DNA from: Vibrio sp. RE88
Lineage (GTDB): Bacteria; Pseudomonadota; Gammaproteobacteria; Enterobacterales; Vibrionaceae
Assembly: GCF_013113835.1 (NCBI RefSeq)
Contig: NZ_VTYQ01000006.1
Coordinates: 186,001 to 250,000, forward strand
DNA length: 64,000 nucleotides
Direction of reading: 5' to 3'
Shown: positions 53,320-62,543 of the stretch, one piece after another
How the letters are laid out: every line of letters begins with the position of its first letter
How positions within the stretch are numbered: the first letter of the stretch is position 1
Made by a program: the position numbers and the translations under genes
Notes under the pieces: generated by a model
The model's input: only the letters and a program-made list of their open reading frames with translations
Told to the model about the DNA's origin: nothing
Database searches by the model: none

Positions 53320-53873
53320 CGCTGACTCCTTAAAGATTTTTCTAGTTTAATTTCTCTCAACTGGCAGGCTTTCATTAATCGCGCATGGAAAAACATACCC
53401 GTTAATGCGGCGACCATACCGGCCATTGTTGGTAATGTGGCTAGTGAGATGCCTGAAGCCATCAATTTAGGGTTGCTGCTACCTTGGTTAGCCATCACAT
53501 CAAAAACGGAGATCATACCCGTCACTGTGCCCAGCAAACCCAACATTGGGCAAATGGCAACCAGAACCTTAATGATGTTCAGGTTTTGATACAGCTGGCT
53601 GTGTGCTTGTGATAACCACCCTTCGCGGATAGAGCGAGCATACCAAGAAGTTTGGTCGCTCCGTTCACGCCAAGCGTCGACCCAATTTGCCCTATGCTTT
53701 GGAAACTCGACAAACAGATAAATGATGCGCTCTAGAATCAATAGCCAGCATAACGCTACCACGCCAGACAGCCACCACAGCACCTGCCCCCCCTGCTGCA
53801 TAAAGTTTTGCAGCGAGAGTAGCCAGTCACTGCCAGCTAAGGCTTCAGGTAACAATGCAAAGATTGCATCCAT
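53316..53873 (-). CDS. exbB2: ExbB2, TonB system proton-channel subunit
   Basis: This 185-residue MotA/TolQ/ExbB-family protein has three membrane spans, with the conserved segment VLVAICPMLGLLGTVTGMI followed by ASGISLATLPTMAGMVAAL. It is shorter than E. coli ExbB, as is usual for ExbB2 of TtpC-dependent systems. Its ATG overlaps the ttpC stop by one base (TAATG). Confidence 0.93.
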   Translation of the reverse strand: MDAIFALLPEALAGSDWLLSLQNFMQQGGQVLWWLSGVVALCWLLILERIIYLFVEFPKHRANWVDAWRERSDQTSWYARSIREGWLSQAHSQLYQNLNIIKVLVAICPMLGLLGTVTGMISVFDVMANQGSSNPKLMASGISLATLPTMAGMVAALTGMFFHARLMKACQLREIKLEKSLRSQR

Positions 53874-55231
53874 TAGGCGACATTCCCTAGCGCTTCCTGA
53901 GCTGGCTTGAGATCTTTCTCCGCTTGTTCAGCGACTAGAGAGATTCCCTGCTTCTCAAGGATGTTACGAATCGTTTCGGCTTGCGAGCTCAGAATATTGT
54001 GAGCCAGCAGAAGTGGCATAGCCGCAACAAGACCAAGTACTGTGGTCACAAGTGCCATCGAAATACCACCAGCCATGACTTTAGGATCGCCATTGCCAAA
54101 CTGAGTGATTACCTGGAAAGTCTCAATCATACCCGTAACCGTACCCAGAAGACCCAGCATTGGTGCCAAAGCAGCCAGCAGCTTAAGCATGGACAAGCCT
54201 TTTTCCAGCGTTACCTGTTCATCAACAACCACTTCAAGCAAGCGTAATTCAAGCGCTTCAACACTGAGGTTTTTCTCTTTGCCGTATACAGATAACACAC
54301 GGCCCAGTGGGTTATTACCCGGATTTTGAGGTGACTTCAGTTGAGCACGAATCTTCTGGCGAGCAATAGACAAACTCACGCCACGTACTACGGCGATGAT
54401 CAAGCCAATCGCAAGCAGGCCAAGAATGATCTTACCGACCACACCACCGGCTTGTAGCCTGTCCATCAGGCTTGGGCTGTGCGCCAATTGCTCCAGCATC
54501 ACGCCACGCGATGGGTCTAGAACAATGTTTTCAACCTGACCATTTGTTAAAGGAGAAAGAGATGAAATGGTTGGCGCTTGCTCAGGTTGCTTAATATAAG
54601 CCTGAGCTTCACCTTTTGCGGCATTCCAGTTTAAGTAGCCTTGCGCGCCAACTAAGCCAATCGAACCAAGTCGAAGGGCTGATTCGCTTTGAGCCACCCC
54701 ATCACCGTTAACAAAACGGACTTCGGTTGATGCCACTTCACCACTGGCTTTGATCTGCTCCTCCAACGCTTTCCAAAGGCCATTGAGTTGATACATAGAA
54801 GGTAGTTTTGTCGCTGCGACAATCTCTTTAACCACACTGGCATGAGTTTGTGCATCTGCTGAGGTCACTGAGTACTGCAGTTCAGACTCCAACTCTTTGG
54901 CGTTTTGACGCACAACGCCAAATACTTCACCTAGGCTTCCTGTCTCTAAGCGGAGTTTTTCTTCCAGACGAGCCAAAGTATTTTCGTTGTCACTGAACTT
55001 GGCCGCCAGTTTGTCATTTTGCGTTTGTAAATCGTCACGCTGCTTGATCAGTTGTGCTTTGAGCGCTTTAAGTTCTTTTTCAGTTTGCTTAAAGCCTGAC
55101 TCGCGCGCGACATTATGTTGAGCCTGCTGTTGGTTTTCAGCCTGAGCTTTGTTGACCAGATCAGAAGAGGCTTGAGTGTTAAACGACAGGCCAGCTAGAG
55201 CGATAAGGAAAGCAATTAACGTACGTTTCAT
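53873..55231 (-). CDS. ttpC: TtpC, accessory proton-channel-type protein of the TonB2 system
   Basis: This protein of about 452 residues has a signal peptide (~1-21), a coiled-coil periplasmic region (~25-110) rich in Lys/Gln/Glu, a membrane span near 270-290 and a C-terminal MotA/TolQ/ExbB domain with LLAALAPMLGLLGTVTGMI and GGISMALVTTVLGLVAAMPLL. TtpC is needed for TonB2-dependent transport in vibrios. ATG at 55231 follows GGAGG and lies one base after the DUF3450 stop; a TTG six codons upstream would put the start inside the previous gene. Confidence 0.92.
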   Translation of the reverse strand: MKRTLIAFLIALAGLSFNTQASSDLVNKAQAENQQQAQHNVARESGFKQTEKELKALKAQLIKQRDDLQTQNDKLAAKFSDNENTLARLEEKLRLETGSLGEVFGVVRQNAKELESELQYSVTSADAQTHASVVKEIVAATKLPSMYQLNGLWKALEEQIKASGEVASTEVRFVNGDGVAQSESALRLGSIGLVGAQGYLNWNAAKGEAQAYIKQPEQAPTISSLSPLTNGQVENIVLDPSRGVMLEQLAHSPSLMDRLQAGGVVGKIILGLLAIGLIIAVVRGVSLSIARQKIRAQLKSPQNPGNNPLGRVLSVYGKEKNLSVEALELRLLEVVVDEQVTLEKGLSMLKLLAALAPMLGLLGTVTGMIETFQVITQFGNGDPKVMAGGISMALVTTVLGLVAAMPLLLAHNILSSQAETIRNILEKQGISLVAEQAEKDLKPAQEALGNVA

Positions 55232-55232
55232 A

Positions 55233-55997
55233 TTATTTTGCCTCCGCAACGTTAAGAGAAACCGGGAGAGTAATCAAGCTTGGCGCCGCTTGTTTCGCTG
55301 CGATGTTAAACGCTTTGTCTAACTCTGATTTCATCGAGCTATCGACACTCTGCCACTGTTTATCAGACTGGTTCCATGACCAGAATTTCGTGCCGTTCAG
55401 GCTGCGAGCTACCAGTGAAACGCGACCAAGATGAAGGATGTCGACTTCACGCGAGCCCTCACTTACCGCAATCTGGTCTTGATACAAACCAAGTTTGGTA
55501 CCGTAATCAAGCTCGATCTGATACGCCTCCAGAATACGACGATACTTCTCTGCATCGCTCACATCAGCGCGAGTCATCATTTTTTCCAAGTTCGCGACAC
55601 GCTCTTGGCGCTGCTCTTGTTTGATCGGCATATCAGCATCAATCGACGCTTTTAGACCGGCGATCATCTGATACATCAGCGGAACCACACCCTGACGAGT
55701 GGTTTTTATCTCATCAATTTGATTTTCAAGATTACCCGCTTCCTGCTCTTGGCTTTTGACTAACGCCGTCAGGTGAGAGCGATAAACCTCAAGGTTTTTT
55801 ACTTCTTCCTGAAGTTGTTCAATTTCAGCTTGAAGGCTAAGTGTATTTTCAGCACTGACATCAATACGTTTCTGACTCGCAGCGGATGAGGAATTGGTTT
55901 TACTTTGAATGGATTGAGCGCTATCAAGGCTCGAGGCCGTTGCACTGAAGCCTGCTGTCGCAACCATCAACGCCAAACTGGTTTTAAATAGATTCAT
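55233..55997 (-). CDS. DUF3450 periplasmic coiled-coil protein of the TonB2 operon
   Basis: This 254-residue exported protein has a signal peptide (~1-22) followed by a long coiled coil (~45-115, LQAEIEQLQEEVKNLEVYRS) and a compact C-terminal domain (LHLGRVSLVARSLNGTKFWSW). This is the DUF3450 family, which heads TonB2-type operons in vibrios and relatives. It is thought to act together with TtpC in the periplasm. First gene of the six-gene operon. Confidence 0.87.
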   Translation of the reverse strand: MNLFKTSLALMVATAGFSATASSLDSAQSIQSKTNSSSAASQKRIDVSAENTLSLQAEIEQLQEEVKNLEVYRSHLTALVKSQEQEAGNLENQIDEIKTTRQGVVPLMYQMIAGLKASIDADMPIKQEQRQERVANLEKMMTRADVSDAEKYRRILEAYQIELDYGTKLGLYQDQIAVSEGSREVDILHLGRVSLVARSLNGTKFWSWNQSDKQWQSVDSSMKSELDKAFNIAAKQAAPSLITLPVSLNVAEAK

Positions 55998-56115
55998 AAC
56001 GTGTAATTTTCAATGATGTCAAACTGATTAGTGAGAAGCAATCTCATTTTCACTCGCACGACATAGTAACGCGATTACATAAAATTTCAATCAACCATAT
56101 GCTCAATATGCATTT

Positions 56116-56140
56116 AGGGGAAAGACCATGCCTTTCCCCT
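56116..56140. terminator. Hairpin between the receptor gene and the TonB2 operon
   Basis: The perfect 9-bp stem AGGGGAAAG / CTTTCCCCT with a 7-base loop lies 32 bases after the receptor stop. No U-run follows on either side. It may partly stop transcription from the receptor gene into the TonB2 operon or protect the mRNA end. Confidence 0.5.
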
Positions 56141-56172
56141 AATGTATCAAAGTTGATTAACCGTATTGTGTT

Positions 56173-58269
56173 TTAGTATTTGATTTGTAGAGTCGCCATA
56201 TAGTTTCGACCTTCACCAATCACAACGTCTTCGGCATAAGCGTGTTTTGAAGATGTCGAACCACCACCAGCAAGGTAATCTGTATCAAACACGTTTTCGA
56301 CCGTCAAACGAGCCACCATATCAAGGTTTTCATCGTATTTGAGCGTGTAGGCCATACCCATATCGACACGTGTGTAAGCGTCTTTCTTGAACGTGTTCGC
56401 ATCGTCACCGTAGCGAGAACCTTCGTAAATCACACCGACATTGAGATCAACTGCGTTGGTTGCCGCGTAGCTGGACCAAACGCTCGCCGCAAACTCAGGT
56501 ACATCCACAGGGCGGTTACCTGCGTAAGTCTCGTGTTGTGTGATTTCAGCATCCAAGTACATAGCCGAACCCGTTAGCGAGAAACGCTCTGTCACAAAAC
56601 CTTGTGCTGACAATTCCGCACCGCGGTGTTCTTGCTGACCGTTTTGAGTCTTGATGTAGTTCCCTGTTGCTGTGTCTTCAACATCCATCGAAATGTTTTC
56701 CTGAGTGATATCAAATACAGCACCAGAAACAAACAGACGATTGTCCAGCAGCTCCCACTTAGTCCCTAGCTCATAGGAAACGCCTGTTTTCGCATCCAGC
56801 AAAGCACCATCGTTAAGGTAAGTACGGCTTCCGCTTGATACCTGACCTTGAGGCTCAAAGCTTTCTGAGTAAGACAGGTAAACACTACCATTGTCAGCTG
56901 GGTGGTAAATCACGCCCAATTTTGGAGCGACGTGTTCTTCTGCAACACCATTTGCGACTTTACGGTCAAAACGCAGGCCTGCAATAACCTGCCATTGTTC
57001 GTTCAGCGTCACCATATCCTGAGCGTAGAAACCCCAAGTATCGTAAGCGCTGTGGCTCACTTTATCGCTTCCACTAAATGTTGGAACAGAGACGGATTCG
57101 CCCGGTGCCACATCCTGACTATTGAACCCTTTCTGGTTACGATCATAACTGTATCCTAGCCAGTTAGACCCCATTAGGAATTGGTGCTCGACACCGAACA
57201 TCTCAGTGTTCGCAACTAGGTCAACATAAGCTGTGCGGAATCGCCATTTATCATGACGGTTGCTACCGCCATGAGACACAGTACCCGTTCCATCAGAATT
57301 TAGGTTAGAGAATCCCGGGTAGCTTTCAATATCTACACGTTCGAAATCCTGATAGTTGTAACCTGTTTTCAGGCTCCATACGTCTGTCAGTGTTGCGTTT
57401 ACGTTGAAACCAATGTTTTCTACGTCATTTTCGATCTCAGACCATTGTGCGTCCCAGATGTGCTCTTTGCTGCCAACCAGTTGGCCGTCCAGCGTATAAA
57501 CTGCACCCGAATCAACGCTGCCTTTATCGTTGGTTTTGTCGTAGTGAACAGAAACTGTAATGTCATCATTCACGTCGTAATCAACGAACAGACCAGCGAC
57601 AAGTCGCTCAGTTTGAGGTTTTGAACCATCACCATACGTGCGCCATGAACTGTAGCTCTCTTTCGATACGACAGTTCTAGCCCGCAGTGTTTGAGCATCA
57701 TTGAGTGACCCGCTCACATCTACCATAGTACGAGACTGGTCATCTGAACCAATATCTTGACTGACTTGAACCTGAGTATCGTATGTTGGCTTCTTCGCCA
57801 TCATGTTGATTAAACCACCCGGAGCTGAAATGCCGTAAAGAAGACCAGACGGCCCTTTTAGTACTTCTACTCGTTCCAGCAATTCGACAGGCTGACGGTA
57901 GTGAGACCAGTGCTGATGGCCATCACGAAGGAAACCAGAAGAACTTTGAACGTCAAAGCCGCGCAGTGAGAAGCGCTCACGGTTACGTCCTGTGCCACCC
58001 GCGCTCACGCTAGCGTCGTTTTTCAGAACATCTCCAAGAGTCGTTGCACGCTGCTCTTCCATCACCTGACTATCAATGACGGTCACTTGACCAGCCGTTT
58101 CCAACTGGCTCATTTCCATACGCATTGATGTCGAGTTTGTGTCAGCCTTATAACCATACTCACGGCCATCAACAACCATGTGCTCATCAGTCTGAGTGGT
58201 TTGCGCGCTAACTGAAGGTGCAGCTAATACAGCACCGATGACCAGTGCTAACTGACTCTTAGTAAACAT
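56173..58269 (-). CDS. TonB-dependent outer-membrane siderophore receptor
   Basis: This receptor of about 698 residues has a signal peptide (~1-22, VLAAPSVSA), a TonB-box-like HMVVDG region, a plug domain (~50-160, with SLRGFDVQSSSGFLRDG, LERVEVLKGPSGLLYG and APGGLINMMAKKP) and a 22-strand barrel ending YMATLQIKY. The plug segments place it among the siderophore receptors of the FhuE/FoxA/FpvA kind. The ATG at 58269 is chosen because GGAG lies six bases before it and the signal peptide begins there. It has a strong Fur box upstream and is followed by the TonB2 operon, so it may take up the product of the synthetase at the left edge. Confidence 0.92.
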   Translation of the reverse strand: MFTKSQLALVIGAVLAAPSVSAQTTQTDEHMVVDGREYGYKADTNSTSMRMEMSQLETAGQVTVIDSQVMEEQRATTLGDVLKNDASVSAGGTGRNRERFSLRGFDVQSSSGFLRDGHQHWSHYRQPVELLERVEVLKGPSGLLYGISAPGGLINMMAKKPTYDTQVQVSQDIGSDDQSRTMVDVSGSLNDAQTLRARTVVSKESYSSWRTYGDGSKPQTERLVAGLFVDYDVNDDITVSVHYDKTNDKGSVDSGAVYTLDGQLVGSKEHIWDAQWSEIENDVENIGFNVNATLTDVWSLKTGYNYQDFERVDIESYPGFSNLNSDGTGTVSHGGSNRHDKWRFRTAYVDLVANTEMFGVEHQFLMGSNWLGYSYDRNQKGFNSQDVAPGESVSVPTFSGSDKVSHSAYDTWGFYAQDMVTLNEQWQVIAGLRFDRKVANGVAEEHVAPKLGVIYHPADNGSVYLSYSESFEPQGQVSSGSRTYLNDGALLDAKTGVSYELGTKWELLDNRLFVSGAVFDITQENISMDVEDTATGNYIKTQNGQQEHRGAELSAQGFVTERFSLTGSAMYLDAEITQHETYAGNRPVDVPEFAASVWSSYAATNAVDLNVGVIYEGSRYGDDANTFKKDAYTRVDMGMAYTLKYDENLDMVARLTVENVFDTDYLAGGGSTSSKHAYAEDVVIGEGRNYMATLQIKY

Positions 58270-58335
58270 ATTCATCTCCGAATTAAATGACGACCCCAAA
58301 AGCCGCCTGACTAATCATTTCGGCGAAAATATAAG

Positions 58336-58350
58336 TGATAACCAATATCA
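58336..58350. promoter_or_regulatory. Fur box upstream of the siderophore receptor
   Basis: TGATAACCAATATCA fits the 7-1-7 Fur core TGATAAT-N-ATTATCA at 12 of 14 positions and is 67 bases upstream of the receptor start. Confidence 0.8.
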
Positions 58351-58719
58351 TTTGCATTAAATTTACATTCTTTGCATTCGTAAATTTATCGATGCAGAAA
58401 TATTAAGTTTACTGGTGAATGAATGCCTCTAAGGGGGTGGGCAAGCTTACTCGTAAGGTCACAAAATGAGCTAAAGCAATACGACTATCTATGTTTCAGC
58501 CTATGACAGTTGGCAGATCCAACAGTATTGACACATCAAATCACCTCGTTTACCTAGGAAAAGTATGCGGCGCCACCAATAATTAAAACTCCACTCTGCT
58601 TTCTACTGCTATTTCTAGATAAATAACCTAATGCAATGAACGATTAATGACGGGTACCCAAAGTCATAATCCAACGAATAAATTACGTAATTTCATTTCT
58701 AATTATAATTAAAATATTA
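58351..58719. other. Intergenic region between receptor and VtrB-like gene
   Basis: I see no ORF, hairpin with a U-run or repeat here. The receptor promoter lies at its left end. The right half is AT-rich. Confidence 0.4.
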
Positions 58720-59253
58720 CTAGAGACTTCTAATGATATTAATTATTTCTTCCTGATACACTGTGATTAAAGATTGAAAAATAAGTGCAATGGTGATTCT
58801 TCGAAACATTGAACTAAACAAATAAAAATTAGGTAGTAAAATACCTCTGGCTTCTTTTATATCACCAAGCAGACTACCACTATCGTCTTCCATCCCTGAT
58901 TCAATATAAACAGTCGGCTTGGAAGCTTGAACAGGAGCAATGAACTCATACCCAAACTTAGGCACCGTTTTGATGTAAGTGGGCGTTTTAACCGGATCGC
59001 TGAGAGCTCTCCTCAAGATAGATATAGATTGGGTTAAGCTAGACCCATCGACAAAAATCTCTCGTTCATTCCATAAGACTTCAATTAACTCATTACGAGG
59101 TAACGCCCGCTCATTATTTTTAACCAAATATTTTAGAAGCCGACATTCATTCGCCCCTAATACAACAACGTCACAATCATTATGTAAATCTACCAACTCA
59201 TTTCTTTTAGGGTAGAATACATACCTATCTCCTATATTATAATTGCTACCCAT
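58720..59253 (-). CDS. ToxR-like winged-helix protein without a periplasmic domain (VtrB-like)
   Basis: This 177-residue protein has an N-terminal OmpR/ToxR-type winged helix (residues ~8-110, with LGANECRLLKYLVKNNERALPRNELIEVLW, VDGSSLTQSISILRRALSD and VPKFGYEF; shown in pieces), followed by a linker and a hydrophobic C-terminal part (~140-170) that could be a tail anchor, though an Arg-Arg pair divides it. There is no periplasmic domain, as in VtrB of V. parahaemolyticus, the regulator downstream of VtrA. All frames after the stop close quickly, so this is not a recent truncation. Confidence 0.75.
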   Translation of the reverse strand: MGSNYNIGDRYVFYPKRNELVDLHNDCDVVVLGANECRLLKYLVKNNERALPRNELIEVLWNEREIFVDGSSLTQSISILRRALSDPVKTPTYIKTVPKFGYEFIAPVQASKPTVYIESGMEDDSGSLLGDIKEARGILLPNFYLFSSMFRRITIALIFQSLITVYQEEIINIIRSL

Positions 59254-59466
59254 TATCAGCCTTCACCAAATTCCAACCAAAAACAAGATGAACTTCCAAG
59301 ATATATAAGTCGAATTTTAGAAAATACAATCAATATTGCATTTTGCTTTATTAATTTTATTTTGAGAGCAGTCACGCCTGTCACAACAACGACAACACTC
59401 TCTTACTTATTAAGCTACATCTTGCTTATGCGGGTATCAATACAGAAAATACTTACATCCATAATG

Positions 59467-59495
59467 AAAAACACAGCCATTAAGGCTGTGTTTTT
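59467..59495 (-). terminator. Intrinsic terminator after the CpxA-like kinase
   Basis: AAAAACACAGCC / GGCTGTGTTTTT with a 5-base loop overlaps the kinase stop codon and has a U-run on the minus strand. Confidence 0.85.
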
Positions 59496-60868
59496 ATTGG
59501 GAAATAAAGCTGAATACTCAGGCCATGGGGCGAACGATTCTGAGCCCTGACCTCGCCTTTCATCAAAGTCATGGCTTCTTTGACAATTGCCAATCCTAAA
59601 CCGTAGCCCCCTGACTGCTTGTCGCGTGCCGACTCCATCCGAGTAAATGGGCTGAAGATATCCTCTAACGCGGCTTCTGGAATACCCGGACCATCATCCG
59701 CGACATCAAACACTAAATACTGATTGCCGTGTTCAGAAGAGGCTTTAATCGACACCTCAATGTGCGCATCCAACCCTGCATATTTCATTGAGTTTGATAT
59801 TAGATTGCTAAGACAGCGCAAAATTAAACGTTCGTCAGCATGTAACATAGGAAGAGAGGGCGCTACATTGAGAACCAGTTTTTGCTCCGCTCCCAGCTGA
59901 AGTCGGCTTTGGTTTACTTGCGTATTCGCAATGCTTTCTGGGCAGACAGGCTGAACGTCTGTCACGTAACGAGAGTTCTCTAATCGGCTGAACTCTAAGA
60001 TCTCACCGACCAACTTATCCATTTCATCGACCTCTTTTTCTAGTCGGTCAACCAAAGCTTGCTCTTCTTCACCGGCTTTTCTGCGTAGTAGATGCAGCGC
60101 TAAGTTTTGCCTAGCTAAAGGCGTCCTCAGTTCATGAGACACGTCTCGAATCAACCTTCGCTGTTTCTCAGCCAGCGAATGAATCTCTTGGGTCATGCCG
60201 TCGAAATCATGGGCGAGCTGGTTAAACTCGGTAATATTGGAGTTCAACTCACTAACGACATTGACTCGAAAATTGCCCTGAGAAAGCTTGTTACTTGCTT
60301 CACGTAATCGATCAAGAGGCCTTTGTAACTTGCGCGCCAATATCTGAGAAAAAAGAATCAGCATGATAATGGCGATGATAATTTTGCTCACCGTCAGATA
60401 AACAATAAAGCGGTGAGCCGGATGCACCTCACTAGGCAGCTGAATAACCAGAGTGTTTCTTTCTCTAAGCGGGATACCTATCAGCGGTTTACTGACTTGA
60501 TCATTGAGTGGTCCATCAAGCTCACGCAAGAAACGCAGCTTGAATTCAAAATGTGGGTGCATCTGACGATGAGAAAGCGGCTTGCTCTCTTCATTCAAAA
60601 CGAACAGATAAAAGGGTTGCGCATTTGCCCAATCGGCTAAGTCGTCCATGTCCCCTTCTTCGATCAGTACATTAGCCTCTTCAGCTAACGTTAACATCTG
60701 CGCTTTCAGTGCTGGCGGCACTTTTAGTACCGCTTTCATTAACGCTTGCTCCGCTACAGCTTGAAGAAGCAAAATTGAAATGATAACAGCGGACATGTAG
60801 CTGAATAATTGAAAGACCAATGCATCCTTACGCGTTGCAATGGCCTCAGGGCATCGAAGAGAAAACAC
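59480..60868 (-). CDS. Sensor histidine kinase, CpxA-like
   Basis: This 462-residue inner-membrane kinase has spans at ~20-42 and ~155-178 around a periplasmic domain of about 110 residues, HAMP (~180-235), phosphoacceptor RDVSHELRTPLARQ (histidine near 246) and an ATP-binding domain with NLISNSMKYAG, DVADDGPGIPE and GGYGLGLAIVKEA. GTG start two bases after the stop of the response regulator gene. The core sequences resemble CpxA most, but the pair is not accompanied by cpxP, so a distinct input is possible. Confidence 0.88.
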   Translation of the reverse strand: MFSLRCPEAIATRKDALVFQLFSYMSAVIISILLLQAVAEQALMKAVLKVPPALKAQMLTLAEEANVLIEEGDMDDLADWANAQPFYLFVLNEESKPLSHRQMHPHFEFKLRFLRELDGPLNDQVSKPLIGIPLRERNTLVIQLPSEVHPAHRFIVYLTVSKIIIAIIMLILFSQILARKLQRPLDRLREASNKLSQGNFRVNVVSELNSNITEFNQLAHDFDGMTQEIHSLAEKQRRLIRDVSHELRTPLARQNLALHLLRRKAGEEEQALVDRLEKEVDEMDKLVGEILEFSRLENSRYVTDVQPVCPESIANTQVNQSRLQLGAEQKLVLNVAPSLPMLHADERLILRCLSNLISNSMKYAGLDAHIEVSIKASSEHGNQYLVFDVADDGPGIPEAALEDIFSPFTRMESARDKQSGGYGLGLAIVKEAMTLMKGEVRAQNRSPHGLSIQLYFPIKTQP

Positions 60869-60870
60869 GG

Positions 60871-61536
60871 CTAGCCCCTGACAGAGTCAACAAAACTATA
60901 GCCTTTGCCACGTACTGTTTTGATGTGTTGTTTCGACAAACCCGCTTCAACCAACTTGCGGCGAACATTGCTGATATGCATATCCAGATTTCGGTCAAAG
61001 GGGCTGAGTTCTTTTTTCAGTACTTCAATCTGAAGCTCTGCTTTGGACACAACCACTCCATCATTACGCATAAGGTAGTTGAGTAGATCGGATTCTGTGC
61101 CAGTCAGTGGCACACCGGACAAGTGTTCAGCAAAACCTACGCTGCTCTGGCAGCCTGATTGGCGCTGTTTTTCCAATCCAACTCGACGGAAAATTGCTTT
61201 AATACGGGTCAGTAACTCAGGTACTTTAAAAGGCTTAGCAATGTACTGGTCTGCGCCTGCCTGATAACCGTCAAGCATAGACGCTTCATCGTTCAGTGCC
61301 GTTAGCATCAATATCGGTGTGGCAAATCGTTGGCAGATACGCTTGGCGACCTGCATGCCGTTGAGTTTAGGTAACATCACGTCAAGGAGGACGAGATCAA
61401 CAGGCTTTTTCTCAATGTATTGCAGCGCGCTCTCACCACAATGAACACTCTCTACTTGATAACCTTCCGCAGAGAGTACATCCACCAGCAGTGCACACAG
61501 TTCAATATCATCATCAACGACTAGAATTCGGGACAT
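60871..61536 (-). CDS. OmpR-family response regulator, CpxR-like
   Basis: This regulator of about 221 residues has a receiver domain (DDD near 8-10, phosphoacceptor in LVLLDVMLPKLNG, lysine in YIAKPFKVPELL) and an OmpR-type winged helix (LTGTESDLLNYLMRN, RNLDMHISNVRRKL, VRGKGYSFV). ATG at 61536 starts at SRILVVDDD; a TTG five codons earlier is less likely. The kinase gene follows directly. Confidence 0.9.
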   Translation of the reverse strand: MSRILVVDDDIELCALLVDVLSAEGYQVESVHCGESALQYIEKKPVDLVLLDVMLPKLNGMQVAKRICQRFATPILMLTALNDEASMLDGYQAGADQYIAKPFKVPELLTRIKAIFRRVGLEKQRQSGCQSSVGFAEHLSGVPLTGTESDLLNYLMRNDGVVVSKAELQIEVLKKELSPFDRNLDMHISNVRRKLVEAGLSKQHIKTVRGKGYSFVDSVRG

Positions 61537-61652
61537 CTTGTTATATTGCAAATGAAAAGATTTCGCATTCTAATCTGCATTATTATCAGTGACAATACCG
61601 TTCTGTATCCGCCCCTATTGTTATGCTAATTCTTATTCAATTCCGTTGTCAT

Positions 61653-62429
61653 TTAGCGCTTTTCCTTCACGCCAAATGCCCAGAACGCGCCAAGTAAACC
61701 ACGTAACTTCACTTTGGTTGCTCGCCAATGGGTAGCAGGAGTGCGCGGCGCGACTTTGAGTAAATGATCATAAGCGCTTTGATCAAACTGGACCTCGCCT
61801 CCGTGGGCAAGTAACAAAGTTTTAGGTTCCATTTCGTAAACACGATGGAGGGAATGGCGGTACTTGTTCGGATGAAAAATAGGAAAAGGAGCGATCAGTC
61901 GTTTCTTCACTTCAACCATTAAGTCAGCGACATAAAGGATATCTTGCTGCTCATGATGAAGAGATAGATCTCGATCAGTATGACCTGGGGTCTCTAGCAC
62001 TTTCCAATCTTCAAAACAGGGAATGGCTTGCCCATCGGTGAGCTTAATATCAGGGTGCAGGTTTCGTGAATACCATAATTTTCGCTTAGGACGCTTCATT
62101 CTCCCAGCGACCCAGCGAGCCAACGCCAGATCCGTCAAGTGCATTAAGATGCCATCCCAACCACCGTACCATTGCTTGTCTTTCTCAGCTGACACAATTT
62201 TGCAGCCCGTCAGCTCTCTCAGCTTATGAGCGGCTCCGGCGTGATCTGGGTGCATGTGGGTCACCACCACCACCTTGAGGGAATGAAAAGGCTTCCCGAG
62301 TGTTTCAGTGATGTAGCGCTCTAAATATGGAACATCTGCCCTACTCGCCCCATCCAGTAGCATCAGTTTATCTGGATACTCGGCTAGGTACATTTTTTGA
62401 ATATAACCATCAATGGTATGAAGCTTCAT
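61653..62429 (-). CDS. MBL-fold metallo-hydrolase
   Basis: This metallo-beta-lactamase-fold protein of about 258 residues has the metal-binding motif THMHPDHAG (HxHxDH), the second-shell histidine in ETPGHTDRD, aspartate in LYVADL and the last histidine in LLLAHGG. Substrate unknown; the family includes glyoxalase II-like, lactonase and lipid hydrolases. ATG at 62429 is used; a TTG four codons upstream is the alternative. No ribosome site is clear for either. Confidence 0.88.
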   Translation of the reverse strand: MKLHTIDGYIQKMYLAEYPDKLMLLDGASRADVPYLERYITETLGKPFHSLKVVVVTHMHPDHAGAAHKLRELTGCKIVSAEKDKQWYGGWDGILMHLTDLALARWVAGRMKRPKRKLWYSRNLHPDIKLTDGQAIPCFEDWKVLETPGHTDRDLSLHHEQQDILYVADLMVEVKKRLIAPFPIFHPNKYRHSLHRVYEMEPKTLLLAHGGEVQFDQSAYDHLLKVAPRTPATHWRATKVKLRGLLGAFWAFGVKEKR

Positions 62430-62543
62430 TCGAACTGCCAATTTAACAATGTATTTACATTTACTAATTTAGCAATAAGCCAATAAATGAACAGAGCAAA
62501 TGCTCTACGATGTGACATCGGACCAGTTAGTTGGATATACGAA

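Noticed and set aside
56011..56090. Weak Fur-like sequence in front of the DUF3450 gene
   Set aside because: Only one half resembles the consensus; the match is no better than expected in AT-rich DNA.
59362..59550. Rightward ORF of 62 codons across the kinase terminator
   Set aside because: It runs through the terminator hairpin of the opposite gene and into its coding region, with no ribosome site.
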